Below, one piece after another: positions 8,901 to 15,713 of a stretch of 17,014 nt of DNA. The stretch is from contig CAZFLD010000081.1 of the NCBI GenBank assembly GCA_964519835.1, positions 1 to 17,014 of the forward strand, written 5' to 3'. The position numbers and the translations under genes were made by a program. Source of the DNA: CAZFLD01 sp964519835. Its GTDB lineage: Bacteria; Spirochaetota; Spirochaetia; DSM-27196; CAZFLD01. Each line of letters opens with the position of its first letter. Position 1 is the stretch's first letter. The notes below the pieces were generated by a model. The model searched no databases. It was not told the origin of the DNA and saw only the letters and a program-made list of their open reading frames with translations.

Positions 8901-9472
8901 TGCTTTTGGCAATCCAGGAACATGTCCTCCGTGCGCACCTCCACGGTGACCATTCGCTTGTAGACGCACTTCGCCGCCGATATTACGACGTCCGCAGCGG
9001 TATCGGGTTCAACAAAACGCCCGACGAGTACGGTGCCTTTCCAGTTGACGCCTATTCTCATACACCCTACGGCGGTGGGGCGAGGCAACCCGGCATGACC
9101 GGCCAGGTAAAGGAAGAGATCATCGCTCGCTTCGCGGAGCTCGGCCTCTACGTCATCGACGGACGAATCCTCTTTGATCGCCTCTTGGTGGAAGAGGATG
9201 AGTACTGCCACGAGCCCGGGGCACTGCAATACGTGGATGTCCACGGCACGGCCCGTGACCTGCAGGTTCCCGCCGGCTCCTACGCCTTTACTTTTTGCCA
9301 AACGCCGATCCTGGTTTCCGCGGCAGGCGCCGCCGATCGCATCGTATTGCACCGCGGTGAGGAACAGACCACGGAGGTCGACTTCCCCTGGTGCCCGTCC
9401 GATGCAAGCCGCGCGGTCTTTGAGAAAAGTGGCGAAATCACGCGAATCGAGGTGACATTCCGAAGCCGGTAA
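5984..9472 (+). CDS. Large uncharacterised (alpha/alpha)6-barrel-like carbohydrate-active protein
   Basis: Protein of 1,162 residues without signal peptide or membrane segments, so cytoplasmic. The first 400 or so residues are beta-rich, with aromatic segments such as ANHWMYLSTTGGITAGRKNA, which resemble the N-terminal sandwich of GH94-type phosphorylases. A helical region follows with motifs that look strongly conserved: YQGNWRDIFQNWEAL (469-483), NATTIDGYNPYR (500-511), GYWGDHQ (532-538) and WMNTQRPEWNDANNALVG (647-664), then HTPYGGGARQPGMTGQVKEE near residue 1030. Glu654 and Asp657 are candidate catalytic acids, by pattern only. I recognise this as a recurring type of large bacterial hypothetical protein but know no activity for it. 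ATG 5984 is preceded by AAGGTGG (5970-5976); the open frame extends upstream to 5837 inside the ROK gene. It is the last gene of the transport operon, so it probably processes the imported sugar. CDS certain, function unproven. Confidence 0.9.
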   Translation: MGDTDNKVATCLSIGRGSAQRSIGRVIERGEDSYYRIDDYDAVPPFLVSLTSPANHWMYLSTTGGITAGRKNADHAIFPYTTSDRVADSATTTGGVTVLLVQHDGYQLRWEPFSRALDGIYTVRRSVEKSAAGNIITFEENNLDLGLTFRQTWTSSPRYGLVRRCSLSCAVGVDHNVVVLDGVRNTLPALATAAFQGAFSNLLDAYKRSELIADARLGVFALTAVPTDAAEPSEALAATTWWQTGLEPIATLLSTEQLDHFRRTGVVQPETDIKGRRGAYIVVSELSLRGGEEVNWLFCGEVDQSHADVVALLAELRASGGTLFSRVTADVGEATIGLRRILSRNDGIQATGNAITRIHHGSNVMYNVMRGGYFAHDYQVSAADFVEFVGRRNNTVASAQAVFLSSLPNELTVAELRRRADTVGDPDLTRLALEYLPLTFSRRHGDPSRPWNAFSIDTKKEDGSARLTYQGNWRDIFQNWEALLRSSPLFAPNVIAKFLNATTIDGYNPYRVTDDGIEWERPDPDSPWSNIGYWGDHQIIYLLKLLELSEEYLPGSLGQFLTQEIFSFADVPYGIVAFDTMLDDPFNTITFDHERDKAAIHRCDQIGGDGKLVHTPDGAVLHTNMLEKLLILALAKASNLVPEGGIWMNTQRPEWNDANNALVGKGVSVVTTAYLQRYAEFVLRLLSQATVSVLPVLVETAGWATELREILRSVKEAGAEGWTPGARFAFMRRSAATADRFRTRVSGNGPSPNKENIDIALIKDLFVCIERLSAETLMSNRRADGLFHSYNTLAVERDEHGTPMGILLHPLYEMLEGQVAALSSQTVDSRKAEETLKALRSSALYRPDQHSYMLYPNRELPGFPTRNLIDNAAAADNHALRKLLTKPDQRLVIRDHDGGLHFHSSIRNARMLRSAADDLRHGDDNGVLLDRDVESLAALYEDTFAHQYFTGRSGTFYGYEGLGSVYWHMVSKLLLAIQEHVLRAHLHGDHSLVDALRRRYYDVRSGIGFNKTPDEYGAFPVDAYSHTPYGGGARQPGMTGQVKEEIIARFAELGLYVIDGRILFDRLLVEEDEYCHEPGALQYVDVHGTARDLQVPAGSYAFTFCQTPILVSAAGAADRIVLHRGEEQTTEVDFPWCPSDASRAVFEKSGEITRIEVTFRSR

Positions 9473-9474
9473 CC

Positions 9475-9609
9475 CGTGATACCGCAGTTCTGGCGCACCG
9501 TATCCAACGCCAAAGAGAAACGCGGCTCCCGCGCGTAGTTGATTCGCCGCAACACGTATCGGCCGTCCAGGTCTTCCCGGGCCCAAAGGGCACCCTCGCC
9601 CCAGAGGCC
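9475..9609 (-). pseudogene. Possible decayed coding fragment between converging operons
   Basis: Directly after the ROK2 stop, one minus-strand frame reads like natural protein for about 45 codons: LWGEGALWAREDLDGRYVL, then INYAREPRFSLALDTVRQN, then CGIT. Its codons are mostly G- or C-ending, as in the neighbouring genes. Below 9475 the frame only reads the antisense of the large protein, and there is no good start codon and ribosome-binding site. It may be the remnant of a gene lost when the two operons were joined. I do not recognise the family; chance is a real alternative. Confidence 0.3.
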
Positions 9610-10874
9610 TATCGCTCGATCTCGAGGATACGTTGCTCGACCGATACCTGATGCTCGGCGGCGAGTTGCGCGACGAGGTCGAGGGGGATAACCGTCCCGA
9701 TGGCAGCGAGGCCGGCGCCCTCGAGCGCCTCGAATCCCTCGAGAGTGCTGAGGCGGATTTCCTGGGATTTTGGGTAGTCGCTCTCAGTGAGCGTCTCGCA
9801 CTCGGCGTAGACGGCGTCGGAGACCACGTCCCAGATCTCTCGAATCTGGCCGCCGATAATGACCACGGGGAAGCGGAGCGCGACGATGATGTTGCTGATG
9901 CCGACCGCGAGCCAGTGGGCCACGTCGGCGAGGAGGGCCCGCTCTTCCGGATGGCCGGCGAGGGCACCGGCCTTCAGGGCGCGAAGCTCGGCGGCATAGT
10001 CGGAGCCGACGCCGGCGGCGACCGTTGTGATACCCGGTCGATACCGTTCGAGAATGGCCGGGACGGAGACGAGCTTCTCCCAGGGCATCATCGGCCCCGG
10101 CGATCCGTCGGCGCCGCCGGCGCAGACAAAGGTTCGACCGAAGGACCCCATGCCGAACTCCAGTGCGGAGAGGACCTTTCCGGAAAGGATGATGCCGGTC
10201 TCGACCCTTTCGTTGATGTCGATGTAGACGCCGGTAACCCGCTCATGGCGGCTAGGCCCCCGCAGGACTTCGGCGCGGAGTGCGAGGTTAGCGCTGTTGT
10301 CGACGATGACCTCCGCATCGGGAAACTCTCGACGCAACAACGCCTTGAGTTCGACCAGCTCCCAGCCGAGATGGGGCGAGTGGAAGACCACACCCTCGTT
10401 CCGGTCGACCTCCCCGACAACCGCCACCCCAATCGCGTGTACCGTAGCGAAATCGACGGAAACATCGGCGCAGAGACCGGCTCCCTCGCGTGCGACGCAA
10501 GTGATTAGCTCTTGCGGATCGAGGGTGGAGGGGCGAATCGCGGACTCTCGCGTCGCGATCTTGTTCCCCGAAAGGTCGTAGAGACCGATCGCCACTCCCG
10601 ACACCCGCACATCGATTGCGAGAAAGGCGTGCTTCGATTCGTTGACGACCAACGCGATCGGCGTCCTGCCGATCTTGGTTGTCTCGAACTCATTTTCGAG
10701 TACGAGTCCCTCTTCGAGTAGCCCCGCGACGATGACGGATATGGACGATTTGTTGATGCGAGTCAGCCGCGCGAGGTCTGCTCGCGAGATCGGCTGAAAC
10801 CGCCAGATCGTCCGGAGCGCAATGCGACGGTTTGTCTCGCGAATGTCGGCTGTTCCGATGCTGCTCGGCTTCAT
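9609..10874 (-). CDS. ROK family transcriptional regulator (ROK2)
   Basis: Second ROK regulator, 421 residues, last gene of the leftward operon. The winged helix-turn-helix covers about residues 15-65, with recognition segment NKSSISVIVAGLLEEG, clearly different from that of ROK1. The ROK domain shows FLAIDVRVSGVAIGLYDLSG, AIGVAVVGEVD and TGIILSGKVLSALEFGMGSF. The usual ENDAN motif reads VDNSAN (191-196), so the Asp that acts as catalytic base in ROK kinases is replaced by Ser194. The zinc-binding cysteine cluster is also missing. Both fit a pure regulator without kinase activity. I choose ATG 10874, with AGGTGA at 10885-10880; a GTG at 10883 immediately after the upstream stop is also in frame. 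Likely target: the repeats at 15676-15738. Confidence 0.92.
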   Translation of the reverse strand: MKPSSIGTADIRETNRRIALRTIWRFQPISRADLARLTRINKSSISVIVAGLLEEGLVLENEFETTKIGRTPIALVVNESKHAFLAIDVRVSGVAIGLYDLSGNKIATRESAIRPSTLDPQELITCVAREGAGLCADVSVDFATVHAIGVAVVGEVDRNEGVVFHSPHLGWELVELKALLRREFPDAEVIVDNSANLALRAEVLRGPSRHERVTGVYIDINERVETGIILSGKVLSALEFGMGSFGRTFVCAGGADGSPGPMMPWEKLVSVPAILERYRPGITTVAAGVGSDYAAELRALKAGALAGHPEERALLADVAHWLAVGISNIIVALRFPVVIIGGQIREIWDVVSDAVYAECETLTESDYPKSQEIRLSTLEGFEALEGAGLAAIGTVIPLDLVAQLAAEHQVSVEQRILEIER

Positions 10875-10883
10875 GACGATCAC

Positions 10884-12128
10884 CTATACTACCGATCCTT
10901 GCCCGCTTTGCTTAGCCCTCCTTACCGGGTCGAGCTCGAGACTCACGATCGGACCGGGCGTCAGCACCTCGAGGCCGTGATGCTCGGTCTCTACCGTCAC
11001 GGTCAGCACGTTCTCCTGCGTGAGGTTATCTCGGTCGAGCGGCGTCTCCACGTACTCAAAATCGTGTGGAGAGTCGCCGTTTACGAGCGTGACGGGACTG
11101 TCGGCGAACGTTACGGACGTGCGCTCTTCGCCGTCGGCCCCATCCCAGAGGCGCACGTGAAGCCTCGCTGCGGTTACCCGCTCGAGCACGTCGTCCGGGA
11201 GCGTCAACGAGGCCGACAACGAGGCTCCGTCGCGCGACCAGAACGGACGAGGCACGGAATCGAACCCGCGGAACACCACTATAGGAACGGAGGTCAGCGA
11301 TGCCACGTCGGCGCCGGGACCATCGAGGAGCACGATCATCCCGTTCGCGAACGACACGCGTGCGGCCGTCTCGAGGAGCGCCGGCTGAGACGCCAACCGC
11401 CTCGGTCGCCACTCGGCGGCGTAATCGGCACCGTTCCCGCTGTGCCAAGTTGCGATCGCGCCTGCCGGGACTCGTCGCCGCGTGTAGGCGTGGGGCGTGA
11501 ACCCGAGGGGCTCCGTCCCTCCCTCTTCGTTGAACGCGAGGTGCCGAACGAGGTAGTCGACCCGGATGATCTCCGCGGCACTCGGGACGCCTGTCAAGGC
11601 GAGGTGCAGACCGAACTCGCCCGGCTCGGCTTCGACTCGCGCCTCCTCGAGCGCAAATCGATGCCGCGCCGCTTGTGGTGAATCGGCCTGGTAGGCGAGG
11701 CGCAGCGCGAGGTCGTCGACGATAAAGTGGCCCCAGAATCCCAGGCCGCGCGAACAGGAGAACTGAATCGCGTTTTCGCCGTGCACAAGGTTGGCGAGTG
11801 CCACCGGGACGACCGGAAACGTGTACGCGCAGTGCCCGATCTCCACGCCGTCGGACGGGAGGTCGTAGGAGTCCCGGCCGTTTATGGTAAACCGCTTCCG
11901 GGAGGTGTGGGGGTGACCGCCCCATAGCTCGGCCACCAGCCGGGCCGACTCGAATCGGTTCAACGGCTCGGGGATGGTGACGGTGCACAGCCCGTTCGAT
12001 CGGCACTCGTCGCGCATCCCGTAGACGCGGTCGGTGGCGATCTCCGGATCATTCACCCGCAGTCTGAGCCGTGAATCGGTAGGTCCCGCCCAGAGCTCGC
12101 GGCACACGTATCGAATCTTCCCGTTCAT
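10884..12128 (-). CDS. Unrecognised beta-rich protein with duplicated domain
   Basis: A 414-residue protein of no family I can name, with no signal peptide or membrane segment. It appears to be three domains. Residues about 55-145 (ARLVAELWGGHPHTSRKRFT, ANLVHGENAIQF, HFIVDDLALRL) and about 315-400 (ARLHVRLWDGADGEERTSVT, NLTQENVLTVTV, IVSLELD) share the same order of strands and a repeated AR-LWxG start, suggesting a duplicated beta-sandwich. The middle (about 155-290) has an Ig-like look, with IIRVDYLVRHLAF and, further on, AAEWRPRRL. This points to ligand or carbohydrate binding rather than catalysis, but that is inference. It sits between the binding-protein and ROK genes; its stop is 9 bp before the ROK2 start, so the two are co-transcribed. 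The ribosome-binding site before ATG 12128 is weak. Confidence 0.85.
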   Translation of the reverse strand: MNGKIRYVCRELWAGPTDSRLRLRVNDPEIATDRVYGMRDECRSNGLCTVTIPEPLNRFESARLVAELWGGHPHTSRKRFTINGRDSYDLPSDGVEIGHCAYTFPVVPVALANLVHGENAIQFSCSRGLGFWGHFIVDDLALRLAYQADSPQAARHRFALEEARVEAEPGEFGLHLALTGVPSAAEIIRVDYLVRHLAFNEEGGTEPLGFTPHAYTRRRVPAGAIATWHSGNGADYAAEWRPRRLASQPALLETAARVSFANGMIVLLDGPGADVASLTSVPIVVFRGFDSVPRPFWSRDGASLSASLTLPDDVLERVTAARLHVRLWDGADGEERTSVTFADSPVTLVNGDSPHDFEYVETPLDRDNLTQENVLTVTVETEHHGLEVLTPGPIVSLELDPVRRAKQSGQGSVV

Positions 12129-12171
12129 CTCGTACTCACTTTGGATTCGTGTTGCATGGGTTTCACAATGC

Positions 12172-12197
12172 GGAGCGGCGGACGTGGCCGCCGCTCC
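12172..12197 (-). other. Intercistronic GC-rich stem-loop
   Basis: Perfect 10-bp arms GGAGCGGCGG (12172-12181) and CCGCCGCTCC (12188-12197) enclose a 6-nt loop. On the transcribed minus strand no T-tract follows, so it is not a standard intrinsic terminator. It lies just after the binding-protein gene, the same place as the stem-loop in the other operon, and may protect the upstream mRNA. Confidence 0.5.
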
Positions 12198-12210
12198 CGG
12201 AATCCCGCGG

Positions 12211-13764
12211 CTACTGCCGCGAGTCGTGGTAGTCCTGGTACGCCGCGATCCACTCGTCGGCGATTCGGTTGTACTCCCGGACGAACGCGTTCCACTCGTC
12301 GTCGAACTCGCCCTCGGCTGCGCTGATCGAGCTCGTCCAACCGACGGTGATCACATCGTTGATTTCGGCCTGCAGATCGGTCAACTCCGGGAAGTGAACG
12401 AACTGGAAGGGGCTTGCGCCGCCGGTCCACTGTCCGGCAACCGGTATCAGCGGCTTGTATCCCTGTCGGGTGTCGCGGTACTCGATTGAGTCGAAGAGTA
12501 TGACGTTAGCCAGCGCCTCCTCGAAGGTGCCGTACTGCTCGACCGGGACGTAACCGTGCATGAGCCCCTGACCGAAGTAGAACCAGAGATGCGGATCGGG
12601 CCACTCGTAGTCGGCCGACCAGGCCTCCTGGTCCCGGGTGAAGTATCCGTCGCTCGTAATGTCGGTGAAGTGGGTGCCCTCGACGCCGAGGATCATCAGC
12701 TCGCGACCCTCTCTTGTGTTGACGTACTCGAGAAGCTCGATCGCCTTCTGTGGCGCCTCCGTGCCGTTCATAACCGAAATCCACCCGTTGACCGTAAGCC
12801 CGACGGCTTTAGTGAACTCGTGGCCGGATGCCGAGAACGGCGGAAGCATCGACAGTTGCGCGCCGGGATGCGCCTCGGCGAGCTGGCTCTCCGTGTTGAT
12901 CGGGTTCTGGAACCAGCCCGCACCGGCCTGGCCGGCGAGCAGGTATTTCTCCTGCATCATCGGGAAGCTTGACATCTGCGGGAAATCACGGTTGATCAAC
13001 TGGTCGTTGTAAAGCTCATTCAGGTACTCGAGCGCTTCCCTCGTCTCGTCTGCCGTCGCGACCGGACGGAGCCGGCCGTTCTCGATGAAGAAGTTCCGGT
13101 CAACGTCGTAGAACGATGTGGGCACGCCGAACGCACAGAGAATTGGCAGGATCGATCGCTTGATCTGACCCGAGCCCTCCACCTGATACCCGACGGCAGT
13201 GCCGTTGGGATCCCGATCCCGAAATGCCGCGAGCATGTCGGCGAAATCCTCCTCGTCCGTCGGCGTGTCGAGAGCGAGCTCATCCATCCAATCCTGCCGC
13301 ACCCCGAGCGCCCAGTCGGAGCCGTGCGAGACCATCGGGATGTAGTAGGAGTCCCCGTTCCGACGCATCGGGGCGAACGTCTCCGCGTGGGTGATGCTGT
13401 AGAGATACGGATGCTCGGTCTCGTCGATCAGCTCGTTGAGCGGGATGATCGCCTCATCCTCGACCCACTGTCGACCTGTGTCCATGTGGTGTACAATGTC
13501 CACGACTTCGCCGGACGCCAGGAACAGGTTGCGGACCTGCCCGATCTCGCCCCAACCGCTGGTGACGAATTCGATATCGACGTTCAGCCGGCGGTTGAGC
13601 TCGAGCACGATCGGGTCCTCGTCCCAATCAAAGGTGACCCCACCACGGAACACTTTGAGCGGAACGACCTGTCCCTCGGTCTCGGCGCTTCCGCCGGCCA
13701 TTACGAATCCCACTACTCCCGCGACCATCGCCAGAAGCAGTGCCACGAAACGATAACGTTTCAT
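12211..13764 (-). CDS. ABC transporter substrate-binding protein (LipO/YtcQ type)
   Basis: Large extracytoplasmic binding protein of 517 residues, the size usual for the LipO/YtcQ group that works with LplB and LplC permeases on oligosaccharides. The signal peptide (residues 1-23) ends VGFVMAGGSAETEG without a lipobox cysteine. Family-like segments include IVLELNRRLNVDIEFV, VDIVHHMDTGRQWVEDEAI, WALGVRQDWMDELALDTPTD and EAPQKAIELLEYVNTREGRE. The ATG at 13764 has a strong AGGAGG (13776-13771) with 6-nt spacing. It is the third gene of the leftward operon, 42 bp after the LplC-like gene. Its low similarity in size and motifs to the binding protein at 1586-2878 suggests a different substrate class. 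Confidence 0.93.
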   Translation of the reverse strand: MKRYRFVALLLAMVAGVVGFVMAGGSAETEGQVVPLKVFRGGVTFDWDEDPIVLELNRRLNVDIEFVTSGWGEIGQVRNLFLASGEVVDIVHHMDTGRQWVEDEAIIPLNELIDETEHPYLYSITHAETFAPMRRNGDSYYIPMVSHGSDWALGVRQDWMDELALDTPTDEEDFADMLAAFRDRDPNGTAVGYQVEGSGQIKRSILPILCAFGVPTSFYDVDRNFFIENGRLRPVATADETREALEYLNELYNDQLINRDFPQMSSFPMMQEKYLLAGQAGAGWFQNPINTESQLAEAHPGAQLSMLPPFSASGHEFTKAVGLTVNGWISVMNGTEAPQKAIELLEYVNTREGRELMILGVEGTHFTDITSDGYFTRDQEAWSADYEWPDPHLWFYFGQGLMHGYVPVEQYGTFEEALANVILFDSIEYRDTRQGYKPLIPVAGQWTGGASPFQFVHFPELTDLQAEINDVITVGWTSSISAAEGEFDDEWNAFVREYNRIADEWIAAYQDYHDSRQ

Positions 13765-13806
13765 CTCAAACCTCCTCGTATGCTTTTTTGGGTCGCCAAC
13801 GGCGAC

Positions 13807-14673
13807 CTACTCTTTCACGGCACCAAGCAGAACACCCTTCACGAAGTGCTTCTGCAGAAACGGATAGACGAGAATAATCGGCGTTATGGTGATCATGATG
13901 ACCGAGGCCCTTACCGTTGCCGGTGTCGAGACGGTGATGACACCTTGGTCGATCGCGCTCGTTGCCTCGCCGAGCAAGTTCTTGAGGTAGAGCGAAAGCG
14001 GATAGAGATCGATCCGGCTCAAGAAGATCATCGGGGTGAACCAGTCGTTCCAGAACTGCGCAGCGTAGAAGAGCGAGATTGTTGCAACGATCGGTTTCGC
14101 GATCGGCAGAATGATCCTAAAAAGGATGACAAAGTCGTTCGCCCCGTCCAGTTTCGCCGATTCCTCGAGGCTTACGGGCATCGTCACGAAGTAGTTCTTC
14201 GTGAGAATCAGAAAAAACATGTTGATCGTCTGTGGAATGAACAGCACGAACAGCGTATTCCGCATGCCCAGCTTGGAAATAAGCACGTAGAACGGGATAA
14301 GTCCGCCGTTGATGAACATCGTGAGCACAAAGAGAAAGAAGAGCACGTTGCGTCCGGCGAGCCTCCGTTTGGAGAGCACCCAGGCGGTCATCGACGTGAT
14401 CAGCAGACTAAGCGTCGTTCCGAGAACGGTCACGGTGATGCTTGTAAGGAACGAAAGGAACACCTGCGGATTCGAGAAGTTGTAGATGTACGCGTCGAGC
14501 GTGAAGCTACGGGGAATGATGTTGTATCGCCCCGCGTAGTAGGCGGCCGGAGTGGCAAACGACACGATCATGATGTTCCAAAACGGGTAGAGCGTCACAA
14601 ATGCGACGATCGTGAGGCAGGCGTAGTTCACGATGTCGAACAGCCCGGTGCGTGCCAGCGGTGATCGTGCCAT
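13807..14673 (-). CDS. Sugar ABC transporter permease (LplC-like)
   Basis: Membrane subunit of 288 residues in a CUT1 importer, with about six hydrophobic segments. The N-terminus (VNYACLTIVAFVTLYPFWNI) and the end (VYPFLQKHFVKGVLLGAVKE) are typical of LplC/YtcP permeases. The EAA loop lies at about residues 169-195 (SLEESAKLDGANDFVILF followed by RIILPIAKP). Its start overlaps the stop of the LplB-like gene by one base (TAATG), so translation is coupled. Confidence 0.93.
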   Translation of the reverse strand: MARSPLARTGLFDIVNYACLTIVAFVTLYPFWNIMIVSFATPAAYYAGRYNIIPRSFTLDAYIYNFSNPQVFLSFLTSITVTVLGTTLSLLITSMTAWVLSKRRLAGRNVLFFLFVLTMFINGGLIPFYVLISKLGMRNTLFVLFIPQTINMFFLILTKNYFVTMPVSLEESAKLDGANDFVILFRIILPIAKPIVATISLFYAAQFWNDWFTPMIFLSRIDLYPLSLYLKNLLGEATSAIDQGVITVSTPATVRASVIMITITPIILVYPFLQKHFVKGVLLGAVKE

Positions 14674-15596
14674 TAGTAGATTCCCTCTCGGCCGGATGCG
14701 CGAACGATGCGGTTGCTCCCGAACAGGAGCACCATGCCGATTACCGACTGGATCAGACCGGCCGCCGCCAATCTCGAAAAGTTTGGGTTGGTCGAAAGGT
14801 TCCGCACGATAAAGGTCTGGATGATGTCGCCGGTCTCGTACACGAGCGGGTTGTAGAGGTTATAGACCTGGTCGAACCCGAGAATCAGCACCCGCCCGAG
14901 CCCGAGGATAAACAGGACGATCATCGTCGGTGCGATGCCGGGCAGCGTGATGTAGCGAATCCGCTGGAACCGAGTCGCCCCGTCTACGTGGGCCGACTCG
15001 TAGAGTTCCGGGTTGATGGCTGCGATAGCGGCGAGATAGATGATCGTGCCCCAGCCAACCTCCTTCCAAATGTCGGTGAGGACCAGGGTGGGACGGAAAA
15101 ACGTGTTGTTCTGCAGGAAGTCGACGCGCGGCAGCCCGATCGCGTCGAGAAGGTTATTAACGACGCCGGTGTCGAAGCTCAGGAGCGCGTTGAACAGCCC
15201 GGCCAGCACGACCCAGGAGATGAAGTGCGGCAGGTAGGAGACCGTCTGAACGGTCCGCTTGAAGCCGCTATGCCGAACCTCGTTGAGCAGGAGCGCGAGG
15301 ATGATTGGCGCGGGAAACCCGAACGCCGTGCGCATCAGGTTGATGATCCACGTGTTGGCGAATGCGCGCATGAAGCCCGGATTCTCGAACAGCCAGACGA
15401 AGTGCTTCAGGCCGACCCACTCGCTGCCGAAGTATCCTCGTCGGAACGAGAAATCCTGAAACGCCATCGTGATGCCGTAGATCGGCACGTACTGAAAAAG
15501 GATTAGCCAGCCGAGTCCGGGGAGGATCATCAGGTACAGGAACTTGTTCCTGTTTAAGTACGCCGATACCGGTGTTCTGTTCTTCGCGCGCGTCAC
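14673..15596 (-). CDS. Sugar ABC transporter permease (LplB-like)
   Basis: First gene of the leftward operon, a 307-residue membrane subunit. It opens with a short polar N-terminus and then FLYLMILPGLGWLILFQYVP and IYGITMAFQDFSFRRG, typical of LplB-type permeases. The EAA loop is at about residues 195-222 (ELYESAHVDGATRFQRIRYI followed by TLPGIAP). The start is GTG at 15596, chosen because AAGGAGG lies 6 nt upstream and no better ATG is near. The promoter and operator cluster are about 85 bp upstream. Confidence 0.93.
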   Translation of the reverse strand: MTRAKNRTPVSAYLNRNKFLYLMILPGLGWLILFQYVPIYGITMAFQDFSFRRGYFGSEWVGLKHFVWLFENPGFMRAFANTWIINLMRTAFGFPAPIILALLLNEVRHSGFKRTVQTVSYLPHFISWVVLAGLFNALLSFDTGVVNNLLDAIGLPRVDFLQNNTFFRPTLVLTDIWKEVGWGTIIYLAAIAAINPELYESAHVDGATRFQRIRYITLPGIAPTMIVLFILGLGRVLILGFDQVYNLYNPLVYETGDIIQTFIVRNLSTNPNFSRLAAAGLIQSVIGMVLLFGSNRIVRASGREGIY

Positions 15597-15650
15597 GCCG
15601 CGCCTCCTTCGGTCGGGTCCCGACGCCCGTCAATTTCACGTGTGTCGCGC

Positions 15651-15679
15651 TTGACAGGCACTCTCAGCCCCGATAGCTT
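15651..15679 (+). promoter_or_regulatory. Possible promoter for the oxidoreductase gene
   Basis: TTGACA (15651-15656) is followed after 17 bp by TAGCTT (15674-15679), only 3 of 6 matches to the -10 consensus. It would start transcription near 15686, leaving a leader of about 130 nt. It overlaps both operator C and the opposing promoter, so the two could not be used at once. The weak -10 keeps confidence low. Confidence 0.35.
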
Positions 15680-15702
15680 GTTTGTATCACGGACAAACAA
15701 GC
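15676..15702. promoter_or_regulatory. Inverted repeat, putative ROK operator C
   Basis: Perfect 10-bp arms GCTTGTTTGT (15676-15685) and ACAAACAAGC (15693-15702) flank 7 bp. The half-sites CTTGTTTG and CAAACAAG are 9 bp apart, as in operators B and D. The repeat covers the -10 box and spacer of the leftward promoter, so a bound protein would block polymerase. ROK2 is the likely regulator. Confidence 0.65.
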
Positions 15703-15709
15703 CTGTCAA
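15681..15709 (-). promoter_or_regulatory. Sigma70-type promoter of the leftward operon
   Basis: On the minus strand TTGACA (15709-15704) is followed after 17 bp by TACAAA (15686-15681), 4 of 6 matches to the -10 consensus. Transcription would begin near 15674, leaving a leader of about 78 nt before the GTG start of the LplB-like gene. The promoter is almost entirely inside operator C. Confidence 0.65.
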
Positions 15710-15713
15710 GTGT

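Noticed and set aside
9473..9608. Bidirectional terminator between the converging operons
   Set aside because: I looked for one; only short stems such as CGCGG/CCGCG and GCCC/GGGC without T-tracts are present.
8798..9967. Minus-strand open frame (389 codons) across the operon junction
   Set aside because: It overlaps the ends of both the large protein and ROK2 in the wrong frame, and its translation is Ser/Arg-rich without structure. The protein-like remnant at the junction is in a different frame.
11056..12006. Minus-strand open frame (316 codons) inside the 414-residue protein gene
   Set aside because: It is very Arg-rich and out of frame with the beta-rich protein, whose translation shows repeated domain patterns and whose ends match its neighbours.
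13324..14664. Long plus-strand open frame (446 codons) opposite the LplC-like permease and binding-protein genes
   Set aside because: Its translation is highly charged and rich in His, Arg and Asp with no domain pattern. It is the mirror of two clear transport genes in a high-GC region, where antisense stops are rare.
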